Part shown: positions 1 to 6,152 of the stretch, in pieces | Position numbering within the stretch: the stretch's first letter is position 1 | How the letters are laid out: every line of letters starts with the position of its first letter | Origin: Bryobacteraceae bacterium | Lineage (GTDB): Bacteria; Acidobacteriota; Terriglobia; Bryobacterales; Bryobacteraceae | Length of the DNA stretch: 13,144 bases | Assembly: GCA_030039005.1 (NCBI GenBank) | Contig: JASHQT010000156.1 | Coordinates: 1-13,144 of the forward strand | Direction: 5' to 3' | The notes under the pieces: model-generated | The model's input: the letters and a program-made list of their open reading frames with translations, nothing else | Database searches by the model: none | Told to the model about the DNA's origin: nothing | Position numbers and translations under genes: made by a program

Positions 1-1
1 G

Positions 2-397
2 TGGCTCCAGATGATCCGGACGTTCTGGACGCTACAGTCGAAGATCGAGGATTCGCTCAAAAAACACAAGCTCACGCTCGCGCAATTCGATCTGCTGGCC
101 ATGCTGCTGGGCCTGGAAGGCTTGAATCAGCAGGAGCTCGCCGATAAGTTGGCCGTCACCAAAGGAAACATGGTGGGCCTGGTGAACCGGCTGAGCCGTC
201 GCGGGTATGTCAAGCGCGTCCCTTCGCGAACGGGCCGGCGCGCCAACCGGATTCGCTTGACAGCCCGGGGACGCAAGCTCGTGACAGCCGCGCTGCCCGA
301 TCACCTGCGCTTGGTGAAGGGAATGATGAGCCCTTTGACGGGCAGCGAACAGGAGGCGTTACGATCGCTACTGGCGCGGCTCGATGAACGCCAGTAG
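2..397 (+). CDS. MarR-family transcriptional regulator (5' end probably cut by window edge)
   Basis: This is a winged helix-turn-helix regulator of the MarR family, a cytoplasmic dimeric DNA-binding protein that usually represses neighbouring or own genes and is released by small ligands. From the first visible Met at base 11 there are 128 residues. A first helix is followed by LTLAQFDLLAML, the recognition region (NQQELADKLAVTKGNMVGLVNRL, shown in parts: QELADKLAV, then NMVGLVNRL), and a wing with RRANRIRLTARG. A C-terminal dimerisation helix (LTGSEQEALRSLLARL) closes the protein. The frame stays open to base 2 (Trp-Leu-Gln before the Met), and family members usually carry about 10-15 more residues in the first helix, so the true start is probably outside the window. 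It converges on the MarR-GNAT gene. The family call is firm; the regulated genes are unknown. Confidence 0.85.
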   Translation, partial: WLQMIRTFWTLQSKIEDSLKKHKLTLAQFDLLAMLLGLEGLNQQELADKLAVTKGNMVGLVNRLSRRGYVKRVPSRTGRRANRIRLTARGRKLVTAALPDHLRLVKGMMSPLTGSEQEALRSLLARLDERQ

Positions 398-421
398 GCT
401 TCGCGACCCGGTTCGCAAAGC
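398..421. terminator. Possible bidirectional stem-loop between convergent genes
   Basis: An inverted repeat starts directly after the MarR stop codon: GCTTcGCGA pairs with TCGCaAAGC around a six-base loop, giving eight pairs and one mismatch. It lies between two convergent genes (stops at 397 and 474), where a shared terminator is expected. There is no T-run on either side, so it is not a classical intrinsic terminator. The rest of the gap (422-473) holds only an imperfect direct repeat of TGGCAGnGG (440-448 and 458-466). Confidence 0.3.
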
Positions 422-473
422 GTGAACAATCGCCGGCGGTGGCAGTGGTTTTGCCGATGGCAGCGGTCTAAAA

Positions 474-1352
474 CTATGCCAGTTTCTTTTCGAACCAGTA
501 GTCCGCGTACGGGTTGTCGTTGAAGCGCTCGATCTGCCGATAGCCAGACGAGCGGTAGAGTTGTTGGGCCTCGGTGAGCGATGCGTTCGTATCGAGCCGA
601 ATCACTCGCAGTTTGCGGCGCAGCGCTACTTCTTCCAGGTTGCGCAAGAGCCTGCGCGCGATTCCGAGCCCGCGAGCGCTGGGGGCGACCCACATCCGTT
701 TGATCTCGCCGATGCCAGGGGCGAGGGTTCGCAACGCACCACACCCGACTGGCTCACCCAACAGAGACGCCACGAGCAGGCAGCCCTTAGGCGGAATGAA
801 ATCGGCGGACCCTCCGGCCGTACGGGGATCGAAACCTTTCCGGAATCGGGAGGACAGTTCCGCGAAGTATCGCTCGAAGCAGCGTGTCGCTTGGGGACTC
901 GCCGGGTCGGCGCGTACCACCTCCACGCTCGTCGCCCGCAGCAGCCGCTCCACCTCGGACATCGCCTGCAGCAAGCGTTTGGATTGATTTGGCGTCAAGG
1001 CCTCCAGCATGGATTTCGCGAGTTTGTCGGACAGGGCATTGATGCGCCGCAGCTCGAGGAGACCGGACCTGGTCAACGAGACAAACCTCATGCGGCCGTC
1101 CTCGGCGGCGCGCCTGGCCGTGGTCGCCAATCCTTTGCGCTCCAGCGTTCGCAAGAGCCGGCTCAGGAACCCCGAATCCAGACCGAGACGAGCGCGGATC
1201 TCGCGAACGGAAGCGCCTTCGGTTCCGATCTCGAACAGCAGCCGCGATTCGACCAGAGGACGGTCACGCCCCAGATACCGCTCGTTCAGCACGCCGAGCC
1301 GCTGCGTGACGGTCCGATTGAAGGAGCGGATCCGGGGTATCGCGGTTTCCAT
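474..1352 (-). CDS. MarR-GNAT fusion: transcriptional regulator with acetyltransferase domain
   Basis: The protein is 292 aa. Residues 1-145 form a MarR winged HTH (FNRTVTQRLGVLNERYLG, then VREIRARLGLDSGFLSRLL and a wing around DGRMRFVSLT). Residues 150-292 form a GNAT N-acetyltransferase domain. The acetyl-CoA binding motif is visible as VAPSARGLGIARRLL (222-236, R/Q-x-x-G-x-G/A type), followed by the usual end LYRSSGYRQIERFNDNPYADYWFEKKL. Such fusions are a known architecture; the acetyl acceptor is generally unknown. The open frame runs on upstream to 1922, but the family N-terminus (IPRIRSFNR) and the promoter/operator fix the start at ATG 1352. There is no Shine-Dalgarno before this ATG, consistent with a leaderless message. 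It is probably autoregulated through the palindrome at 1353-1372. Confidence 0.92.
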   Translation of the reverse strand: METAIPRIRSFNRTVTQRLGVLNERYLGRDRPLVESRLLFEIGTEGASVREIRARLGLDSGFLSRLLRTLERKGLATTARRAAEDGRMRFVSLTRSGLLELRRINALSDKLAKSMLEALTPNQSKRLLQAMSEVERLLRATSVEVVRADPASPQATRCFERYFAELSSRFRKGFDPRTAGGSADFIPPKGCLLVASLLGEPVGCGALRTLAPGIGEIKRMWVAPSARGLGIARRLLRNLEEVALRRKLRVIRLDTNASLTEAQQLYRSSGYRQIERFNDNPYADYWFEKKLA

Positions 1353-1372
1353 TATCTGATTATAGTCAGATA
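1353..1372 (-). promoter_or_regulatory. MarR-type palindromic operator overlapping a consensus -10 box
   Basis: A near-perfect palindrome with seven-base arms, TATCTGA and TCAGATA, around a six-base centre lies immediately upstream of the MarR-GNAT start codon. Read on the minus strand the centre contains a perfect TATAAT (bases 1364 to 1359), six bases before the ATG at 1352. A transcript from this -10 would start at or within a base or two of the ATG. No convincing -35 was seen about 17 bases further upstream. Binding by the MarR-GNAT protein would cover the -10 and give autorepression (inference; typical of MarR regulation). Confidence 0.75.
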
Positions 1373-1441
1373 TCTCGGTCCTGCCGCGTGGGCCGCCAGG
1401 TTTTGGCGCGCCGGGCGAGTGCGTTCCGCAGGGACACGGGA

Positions 1442-2197
1442 TCAATTGCTCGCGGATTTTGTCAGCGGTGTCTTGGTGACCGGCTTCAACTCGACGCGGT
1501 AAGCCTGATACGGAACCGTTCCGAGATTCTCGACCGAATGCAGCGGCTGAGGGTTCGGATCGTAAGTGACTTGCATTTGCTTCAGCTCGGGCCGCGCCGT
1601 CCTTGTGCCGTCCTTCAGAAGGCGCGCGGAGGGCGGCAGGCTGAAATACACGACGACGGCCGGCCAGGTGTGCGTATGCCACGGCTCTTTGCCGCCGGGC
1701 GGGATGCGAACACTCAGTACACGGACGTAATCGTTTTCGAGCACCACGCTCATGTTCGGATCGTGGATCTTCACGGCATCGGTGTCCGGTAATTCGGCGT
1801 GGGGCGCGGGCTGGCAGTCGGCCGTTTTGATTTCGACCAGCAGATTGTGGCGGTCGCGCTCGCTGCTCGCGAAGCCTTTGCTCGGGCCACCCTGAGACCA
1901 GCGAATATTCACCGTCTTCCAAGGCTCACTGGGGCCGGAGGTTTGTTCGAAAAATACGCTGGGCCAGGGGTGCGTGTGGGGCGGCTCGTAGCTGTGCAGC
2001 GGGACTCGGGCTTCGAGCACGCGCACCGCGTCGTTTTCGAGGACGACTTTGTGATGGTCCGGCGCGGCGCTGACCGCGTCCGTCGAATCCGGGACGATCA
2101 ATCCGCAGCCGGCAGCGCGCAATGCGGCGGGCGTGAACAGGGTGGCGAGAGTGACGGCTCCCGCGAGGATGTGCATGCGGCGTGGAGGGCTCTGCAT
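1442..2197 (-). CDS. Exported tandem-cupin protein, function unknown
   Basis: The protein is 251 aa from ATG 2197. The N-terminus (MQSPPRRMHILAGAVTLATL, then FTPAALRA) is a signal peptide with a basic start and hydrophobic core, probably cleaved after about residue 28. A Cys at residue 31 might allow lipid attachment, but the lipobox is poor. The mature part has two similar cupin-like halves spaced by exactly 100 residues. Each has VVLEND-VRVL followed by a His motif: PPHTHPWPSVF (72-82) and PWHTHTWPAVV (172-182). HTH with a following Trp-Pro looks like a metal-binding cupin edge, but the usual Glu of the cupin 1 motif is not evident. The frame can start at GTG 2215 or ATG 2176; neither 2215, 2197 nor 2176 has a clear Shine-Dalgarno, and 2197 gives the best signal peptide. 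Substrate unknown. Confidence 0.8.
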   Translation of the reverse strand: MQSPPRRMHILAGAVTLATLFTPAALRAAGCGLIVPDSTDAVSAAPDHHKVVLENDAVRVLEARVPLHSYEPPHTHPWPSVFFEQTSGPSEPWKTVNIRWSQGGPSKGFASSERDRHNLLVEIKTADCQPAPHAELPDTDAVKIHDPNMSVVLENDYVRVLSVRIPPGGKEPWHTHTWPAVVVYFSLPPSARLLKDGTRTARPELKQMQVTYDPNPQPLHSVENLGTVPYQAYRVELKPVTKTPLTKSASN

Positions 2198-2386
2198 GGC
2201 TAACGATCTTATCACTGCTGATTTTGGGCTGCCTGCGATCTGGTCAAGCCGCTAGGACAGGGCAGGAGCCGAGATCGCGCTGTTTGCCGCGCCGCTCTAC
2301 TCTTAGAAGAATAGGCCGGGCAAACCTGTGTCGCCATGGGACCAGGGGCCATATTCCGGCGTGCCGCGTTCTTCGTTTTATAGCTG

Positions 2387-2442
2387 TAGAGCCACCAATT
2401 CCCCGCCATTTTCGGCCAGATTTTGAATCTGGCGGTTCTCTA
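2387..2442. repeat. Nested imperfect palindrome (possible hairpin element)
   Basis: Inner perfect inverted repeat GCCAGATT/AATCTGGC (2415-2422 and 2426-2433) has a three-base loop. Outer arms TAGAG-CCACC (2387-2396) and GGCGGTTCTCTA (2431-2442) are inverted copies apart from a two-base bulge and one mismatch. CCGCCA (2403-2408) can pair alternatively with TGGCGG (2430-2435), so two folds compete. It lies in a gap between divergent transcription units, so a terminator role is unlikely. An intergenic repeat or transposon-end relic is possible. Confidence 0.4.
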
Positions 2443-2521
2443 CTGGCTCGTAGTGGGCCGGAGACGTGGCGTATCGCGAGGCTACTCGACTAGCAACCCC
2501 TGGGGGGCTACTACAAAGCGT

Positions 2522-2549
2522 TAGGCGTCACCGCATAGGCGTCACCGCA
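2522..2549. repeat. 14-bp perfect tandem duplication
   Basis: Two back-to-back copies of TAGGCGTCACCGCA, followed by a further TAG, end four bases before the start codon of the small gene at 2554. The duplication occupies the position where its ribosome-binding site should be, and no Shine-Dalgarno is visible there. Confidence 0.85.
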
Positions 2550-2553
2550 TAGA

Positions 2554-2799
2554 ATGTACCGCGCGTACTCGGGAAGGGTTTTTCGGCTGAACGCTTCTAT
2601 TCTTGGAATTGAAGCCGTGAAGGGACAGCGCACAGCGGTCATGGTTCCTGCTGACGAGGTGATTCGCATTCTCAGCGGGCCTTGTCCGGATGATCGCCGA
2701 TTAGTGGACGTGCTTTGGGGTCAACACTCCCTGGTGATGTTCGTAGAAGATATCGAGGCGCGCTGCGAGGAAATTCAATCCAAGAAAACACAAGCTTGA
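2554..2799 (+). CDS. Small conserved-looking hypothetical protein
   Basis: The predicted protein is 81 aa. It has a short beta-rich run (FRLNASILGIEAVKGQRTAV), a middle VPADEVIRILSGP, and LVDVLWGQHSLVMFVEDIEARCEEI near the end. The pattern VPA-x-x-V-I-R-I-L followed by VDVLW and MFVEDI resembles small unassigned proteins that I associate with Acidobacteriota; this is recognition by eye, not a search. There is no signal peptide, membrane segment or Cys/His cluster. The start at 2554 has no visible ribosome-binding site and the 14-bp duplication lies directly upstream, so translation may be weak or the start wrong. The coding DNA is less GC-rich than the neighbours. It stands alone and converges on the quinoprotein gene. 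Confidence 0.55.
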   Translation: MYRAYSGRVFRLNASILGIEAVKGQRTAVMVPADEVIRILSGPCPDDRRLVDVLWGQHSLVMFVEDIEARCEEIQSKKTQA

Positions 2800-2845
2800 G
2801 CCGTAACTTTTTGGGCTACCTAATCCGCCCGGGGCAGTTTTGCGG

Positions 2846-5269
2846 CTAGCGTGCGGGCGCGGCATCGAGAGGATTCAAGCCTCTCTGGTAGCCGGGGTCC
2901 ATGGCAGCCAGGTCGGTGCGATAGCTCACCGAGTTCGCGGCGGGAAAGTCAGCGGGGATCTTCTCCGTCACCTTGCCGGTGGCGGCCCATTCGACGCCGC
3001 GCTGGAACGTCACTACGAAATCGACCGAGCTGAGCGCGTTGATATCGTGCCCCAGCGTGGTGTGAAAGACGCGTCCGCGGCCGTAGCTGAGCACCATCAA
3101 CATCGGCTCATCATGTCCGGTCCCGTTGTTGGCGGGATCGGAGTAGGCGGTTGCGAGAACCATCATGTTCTTCCCAGGGCCGCGGAGCCGCGCGTAGAGC
3201 TCGTCACCCTGGTGCATCCAGACTTGGGGCAGACCACGCGTGATGGGATGATCCTCGCGAACGGTGATCTGGAAGGGCGTGCGCCGGCCATGGCTGCCCG
3301 CGGGGCCGGGAGCGGGATCGGAAACCAGCTTGCCGTTCTGGAAGAACCAAAACGGCCCATTTTTCTCGCTTCGCTCGCGCCAACCTCCCACGCCGATCAT
3401 TTCATTGAACGCGCTCCAGCCGGGGAACGCGTTGTCGGAGGCGTGCACGCTGACGAATCCGCCGCCATTGCGCACGTAATTCTCAAACGACATTTTCAAC
3501 TCCGCCGGCCAGCGCTCATCGGGTGCGTCGTAGTTCCATACCACGGCGGCGTACTTGCTGAAATCGGGATGAAAGGCGCCGAAATCGCCGCCGGCGGGCG
3601 GCGCCGTCACGACGTCTACTTGAAAGAGGCCGGTTTCTTCGAGTTCCTTCTTGAGCACCGGCGTGGTCAGTTTCCATTTGTGATAGGGGCCGCCGCTTTC
3701 TCCATCGAGCAGCATCACGCGGATCGACTCCGCTTTGGCAACCGCAAACGCGTAAAGCGAGCTGTCGCCCGCCGCCACCAAATATTGCCTGCCATCCAGT
3801 TCAAAACTGATGGGGCCATTTCCCATCTTGCCGATGGCCTGGCGCCAGAGGGTGGCGCCGTCGGTGGTTCGCAACGCCATCGCGTTGCCCGAGACGTCGC
3901 CAGTAAAGGTCAAGCCGGTTGCCGTGGTGAGCACGCCGGCCGTGCCCGCGCCATCGCCGATGGGATGGTTCCACACGATTCTTCCCGTCTTGTAATCGAT
4001 GGCCCGTAGAAAAGCCCGCCCGGCGACTCCGTAATCCGCGCCGGCCCAACCGTACGCTCCGTGCTCGGGTTTGAAGAAATAGATCCCGTAGCCATCCTGC
4101 GCGCTCACGACGAACAAGCCGGTTTCGGGATCGAAGCTCGGCGGACGGAAATTCGTGGCGCCGGTTTCGTTCGGGGCAACCAGAACGCCGTCCTTTTTCG
4201 GAAACTTGGCTGGATTGGGGATCGGACGCCCGAGCGAATCGATCCCTTTCGCCCAGTTCACAAATGCGAACGGCGCAGTCAGCAAGCTCTTGCCATTGGT
4301 ACGGTCGAGCACGAAGAAGTAGCCGTTGCGCGAGGCTTGCATCAACAGCTTGCGCGGCCGGCCGTTGAAATCGGCGTCCGCCAGGACGGGAACTTCGTTC
4401 GCATCCCAATCGTGGGTGTCGTGCGGCGAGACCTGGAAGCCCCAGGCGAGCTTTCCGGTGTCCGGGTTCAGCGCGACGATACTGCAAGTCCAGGGATTGT
4501 CACCCGGCCTGGCGGCTCCATTCAGCACCGGTGTGGGGTTTCCGGTGCCCACGTACACCAGATTGAGATCGGGATCGTAGGTGCCCGTGGTCCACATCTG
4601 GCCGCCGGTTGCGCCTCCGCTGGCGGGTTCGGTGGCGCCGGGCGGGGGCGTACTGTAGAAGATCCACTGCGTCTTGCCGGTGTCGGCGTCGATCGATTTC
4701 AACTGGCCGGGCAGATTATCGAAATCGCCCGAGACACCTACCAGGACGTGATTCCGCACCACGAGCGGAGCGTTCGTCGACCAGTAACCTTTGTTCGAAT
4801 CGGCGATCACCACGTCCCATTTCACCTTGCCGCTTTTGGCATTCAGTGCAATCAGGTGACAGTTCGGGGTGGTCAAGAATACAGTGTCCTTATATATCGC
4901 GGCTCCACGATGGCCGATGTGGAAGGCCTCGTTGGGAGGATTCTGGTAATGCCAGAGTTTGGCGCCGGTGCGCGCATCGATGGCCCAGAGGTTGTCCGGC
5001 GTGGTGATGTAAAGCACGCCGCCCGCTATGATCGGTGAGGCCTTGATCTGCGGCTTCTGCCCGGTTTGGAATTGCCAAACAAGCTGGAGCCGGCCGACAT
5101 TTTCCGGAGTAAGTTGGGTAAGGCTGGTATGGCGCTCGCCAGAGTAAGTGCCGTGAAACGTGAGCCAGGTATCGGCGGGCGGATGTAGGAACTCGTTGGG
5201 GTCGACGTGTTGCGGGCATGCCAGAGCGCCGAAAAGGATCGCCAGCCCAAGCATGGAAAACCCGCGCAC
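2846..5269 (-). CDS. PQQ-dependent alcohol-dehydrogenase-like quinoprotein fused to a C-terminal ThuA domain
   Basis: The protein is 807 aa and exported (signal FSMLGLAILFGALA, cleavage near residue 17). Residues 30-510 are an eight-bladed PQQ propeller: repeated G-x-L-x-W and AIDA-TG-KLW blade motifs, GTGNPTPVLNG with the Asn equivalent to the PQQ/metal site (N244), and SPHDTHDWD with the likely catalytic Asp (D287). Residues 516-765 are a ThuA-like domain of flavodoxin/glutaminase-like fold (IRVMLLDGESGGPYHKW, AAVVWNYDAP, GGGFVSVHASDNAFPGW, HPITRGLP, GHDEPMLMV, GRVFHTTLGHD). Known quinoproteins oxidise alcohols or sugars and pass electrons to cytochrome c; ThuA proteins are linked to disaccharide and keto-sugar use. 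GTG 5269 is preferred because GAGGAG lies just upstream; GTG 5281, overlapping the cytochrome stop, is the alternative. The usual metal-ligand Glu region reads GDFDNLPG and no adjacent Cys pair exists. Confidence 0.9.
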   Translation of the reverse strand: MRGFSMLGLAILFGALACPQHVDPNEFLHPPADTWLTFHGTYSGERHTSLTQLTPENVGRLQLVWQFQTGQKPQIKASPIIAGGVLYITTPDNLWAIDARTGAKLWHYQNPPNEAFHIGHRGAAIYKDTVFLTTPNCHLIALNAKSGKVKWDVVIADSNKGYWSTNAPLVVRNHVLVGVSGDFDNLPGQLKSIDADTGKTQWIFYSTPPPGATEPASGGATGGQMWTTGTYDPDLNLVYVGTGNPTPVLNGAARPGDNPWTCSIVALNPDTGKLAWGFQVSPHDTHDWDANEVPVLADADFNGRPRKLLMQASRNGYFFVLDRTNGKSLLTAPFAFVNWAKGIDSLGRPIPNPAKFPKKDGVLVAPNETGATNFRPPSFDPETGLFVVSAQDGYGIYFFKPEHGAYGWAGADYGVAGRAFLRAIDYKTGRIVWNHPIGDGAGTAGVLTTATGLTFTGDVSGNAMALRTTDGATLWRQAIGKMGNGPISFELDGRQYLVAAGDSSLYAFAVAKAESIRVMLLDGESGGPYHKWKLTTPVLKKELEETGLFQVDVVTAPPAGGDFGAFHPDFSKYAAVVWNYDAPDERWPAELKMSFENYVRNGGGFVSVHASDNAFPGWSAFNEMIGVGGWRERSEKNGPFWFFQNGKLVSDPAPGPAGSHGRRTPFQITVREDHPITRGLPQVWMHQGDELYARLRGPGKNMMVLATAYSDPANNGTGHDEPMLMVLSYGRGRVFHTTLGHDINALSSVDFVVTFQRGVEWAATGKVTEKIPADFPAANSVSYRTDLAAMDPGYQRGLNPLDAAPAR

Positions 5270-5277
5270 GTTGCTCC

Positions 5278-6147
5278 TCACTTCAGCGTAGCCAAATACG
5301 CGTAGACGTTGTGCATGTCTTCGTCGGTATATGTTGCAAGCTGATCGAAGTGCGCCGATAACGGATCCTTGATGGCAAACTTCACCGCGCTTTTCTCATA
5401 ACTCTGCAGTTCGCCCGCCGGATTCAGCACCACGATGGTGAACTCATCTTCACTCGACAAAGGTCCGGTAATTGTCTGTCCCGAAGGAAGCCAAACGGTA
5501 GCCGTAGGCGGCGCTGGAGTTGGCCGCCCGCTTGGATAGAGCATGCGCCTCAAAAGATCGAGCCCCTCGAAACGCGAAGCGATTCCGGCCAAGTCGCCAC
5601 TCGGTGAGTGGCACGCGGAGCAGCCGCCTGCTCCATTGAAGTAGCGGCGCCCGGCGTCGGCGTTTCCGGAAGCCAGATCCTCGGCTTCCACCGAGCGGCG
5701 CCCACCGCCCAAGGCTTCCGCTTTGGTCTTCTGGTCATGGATGAAAGCGACGATCGCATTCAGATCCCGTTCACTCAGGTTGAAGGCCGGCATGCCCTGA
5801 CGCGGGCGTCCACCGCGAACCAGGGGCCCGATCTTGTCGCCGTGATTGTCTTCCGCCACCAGCTTGGAGCGGGTGAGATCGGGCCCGGTTTCTCCGCCGG
5901 CGGCATCGCGGCCGTGGCAGAAGCCGCACTGGGAAACGAATCGCGACTCGCCGGCGTGAATCTGCTCGACGGGATAACTTTGTGGCGTGACAGTTTGGGG
6001 CGGTGGTTCGGAGGCCGGGCTTTGCTTGGAACTACGCGGAGCGGCTTTCGGCGGACTCGCGGCTGGCCCCTCGGTTCCCTGAGCGATCGCGAGGCCCGGG
6101 GCAATCAGGGCGATCGACAGGATCAGGGTTAGCTTCATCCGATGCAT
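5278..6147 (-). CDS. Exported diheme cytochrome c, likely electron acceptor of the quinoprotein
   Basis: The protein is 289 aa. A signal peptide (LTLILSIALIAPGLAIA) is cleaved near residue 22, followed by a Pro/Ser-rich linker (24-60). Heme domain 1 has CGFCH (74-78) and a likely axial Met in GMPAF (M119). Domain 2 has CSACH (176-180), then a beta-rich insert (ATVWLPSGQTITGPLSSEDE, about 216-262) and a terminal helix DEDMHNVYAYLATL, with M278 a possible axial ligand. The insert within the second heme domain is unusual for a simple class I cytochrome. The stop codon lies nine bases before the preferred quinoprotein GTG (or overlaps the earlier one), so the two are translationally coupled and probably form a periplasmic electron-transfer pair. 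Start 6147 lies five bases after the hydrolase stop; ATG 6138 is an alternative. Confidence 0.93.
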   Translation of the reverse strand: MHRMKLTLILSIALIAPGLAIAQGTEGPAASPPKAAPRSSKQSPASEPPPQTVTPQSYPVEQIHAGESRFVSQCGFCHGRDAAGGETGPDLTRSKLVAEDNHGDKIGPLVRGGRPRQGMPAFNLSERDLNAIVAFIHDQKTKAEALGGGRRSVEAEDLASGNADAGRRYFNGAGGCSACHSPSGDLAGIASRFEGLDLLRRMLYPSGRPTPAPPTATVWLPSGQTITGPLSSEDEFTIVVLNPAGELQSYEKSAVKFAIKDPLSAHFDQLATYTDEDMHNVYAYLATLK

Positions 6148-6152
6148 CGCGT

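Larger units (their letters stand above)
2198..2553. other. Non-coding interval with palindromes and short repeats
   Basis: About 350 bases without a convincing gene. It contains a nested palindromic element (2387-2442), a G/C-run inverted repeat around 2491-2510 (TAGC-CCCC facing GGGG-GCTA) and a 14-bp tandem duplication (2522-2549). A TTGACC hexamer on the minus strand (2247-2242) resembles a -35 box for the cupin gene, but no matching -10 was found at the right spacing. Open frames here (for example 2212-2409 on the minus strand) lack any recognisable protein character. The patchwork may be the remains of a small mobile element; this is a guess. Confidence 0.45.

Noticed and set aside
422..473. 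Imperfect repeat TGGCAGnGG as a possible regulatory element
   Set aside because: Short, only eight of nine bases match, and it lies between two gene ends where no promoter is expected.
561..1502. Long open frame on the plus strand opposite the MarR-GNAT gene
   Set aside because: The minus strand encodes clear MarR and GNAT motifs; the plus frame has no recognisable domain and is a product of high GC.
1353..1922. N-terminal extension of the MarR-GNAT protein by 190 residues
   Set aside because: It would run through the cupin gene, has no MarR character, and the promoter and operator sit directly before the ATG at 1352.
2212..2409. 65-residue open frame on the minus strand in the non-coding patch
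   Set aside because: It spans the palindromic element, has no recognisable motif and no ribosome-binding site.
2840..4009. 389-residue open frame on the plus strand opposite the quinoprotein
   Set aside because: Antisense to a well-supported PQQ-ThuA coding region and without protein-like features.
4061..5038. 325-residue open frame on the plus strand opposite the propeller
   Set aside because: Same reason: an antisense frame in GC-rich coding DNA.
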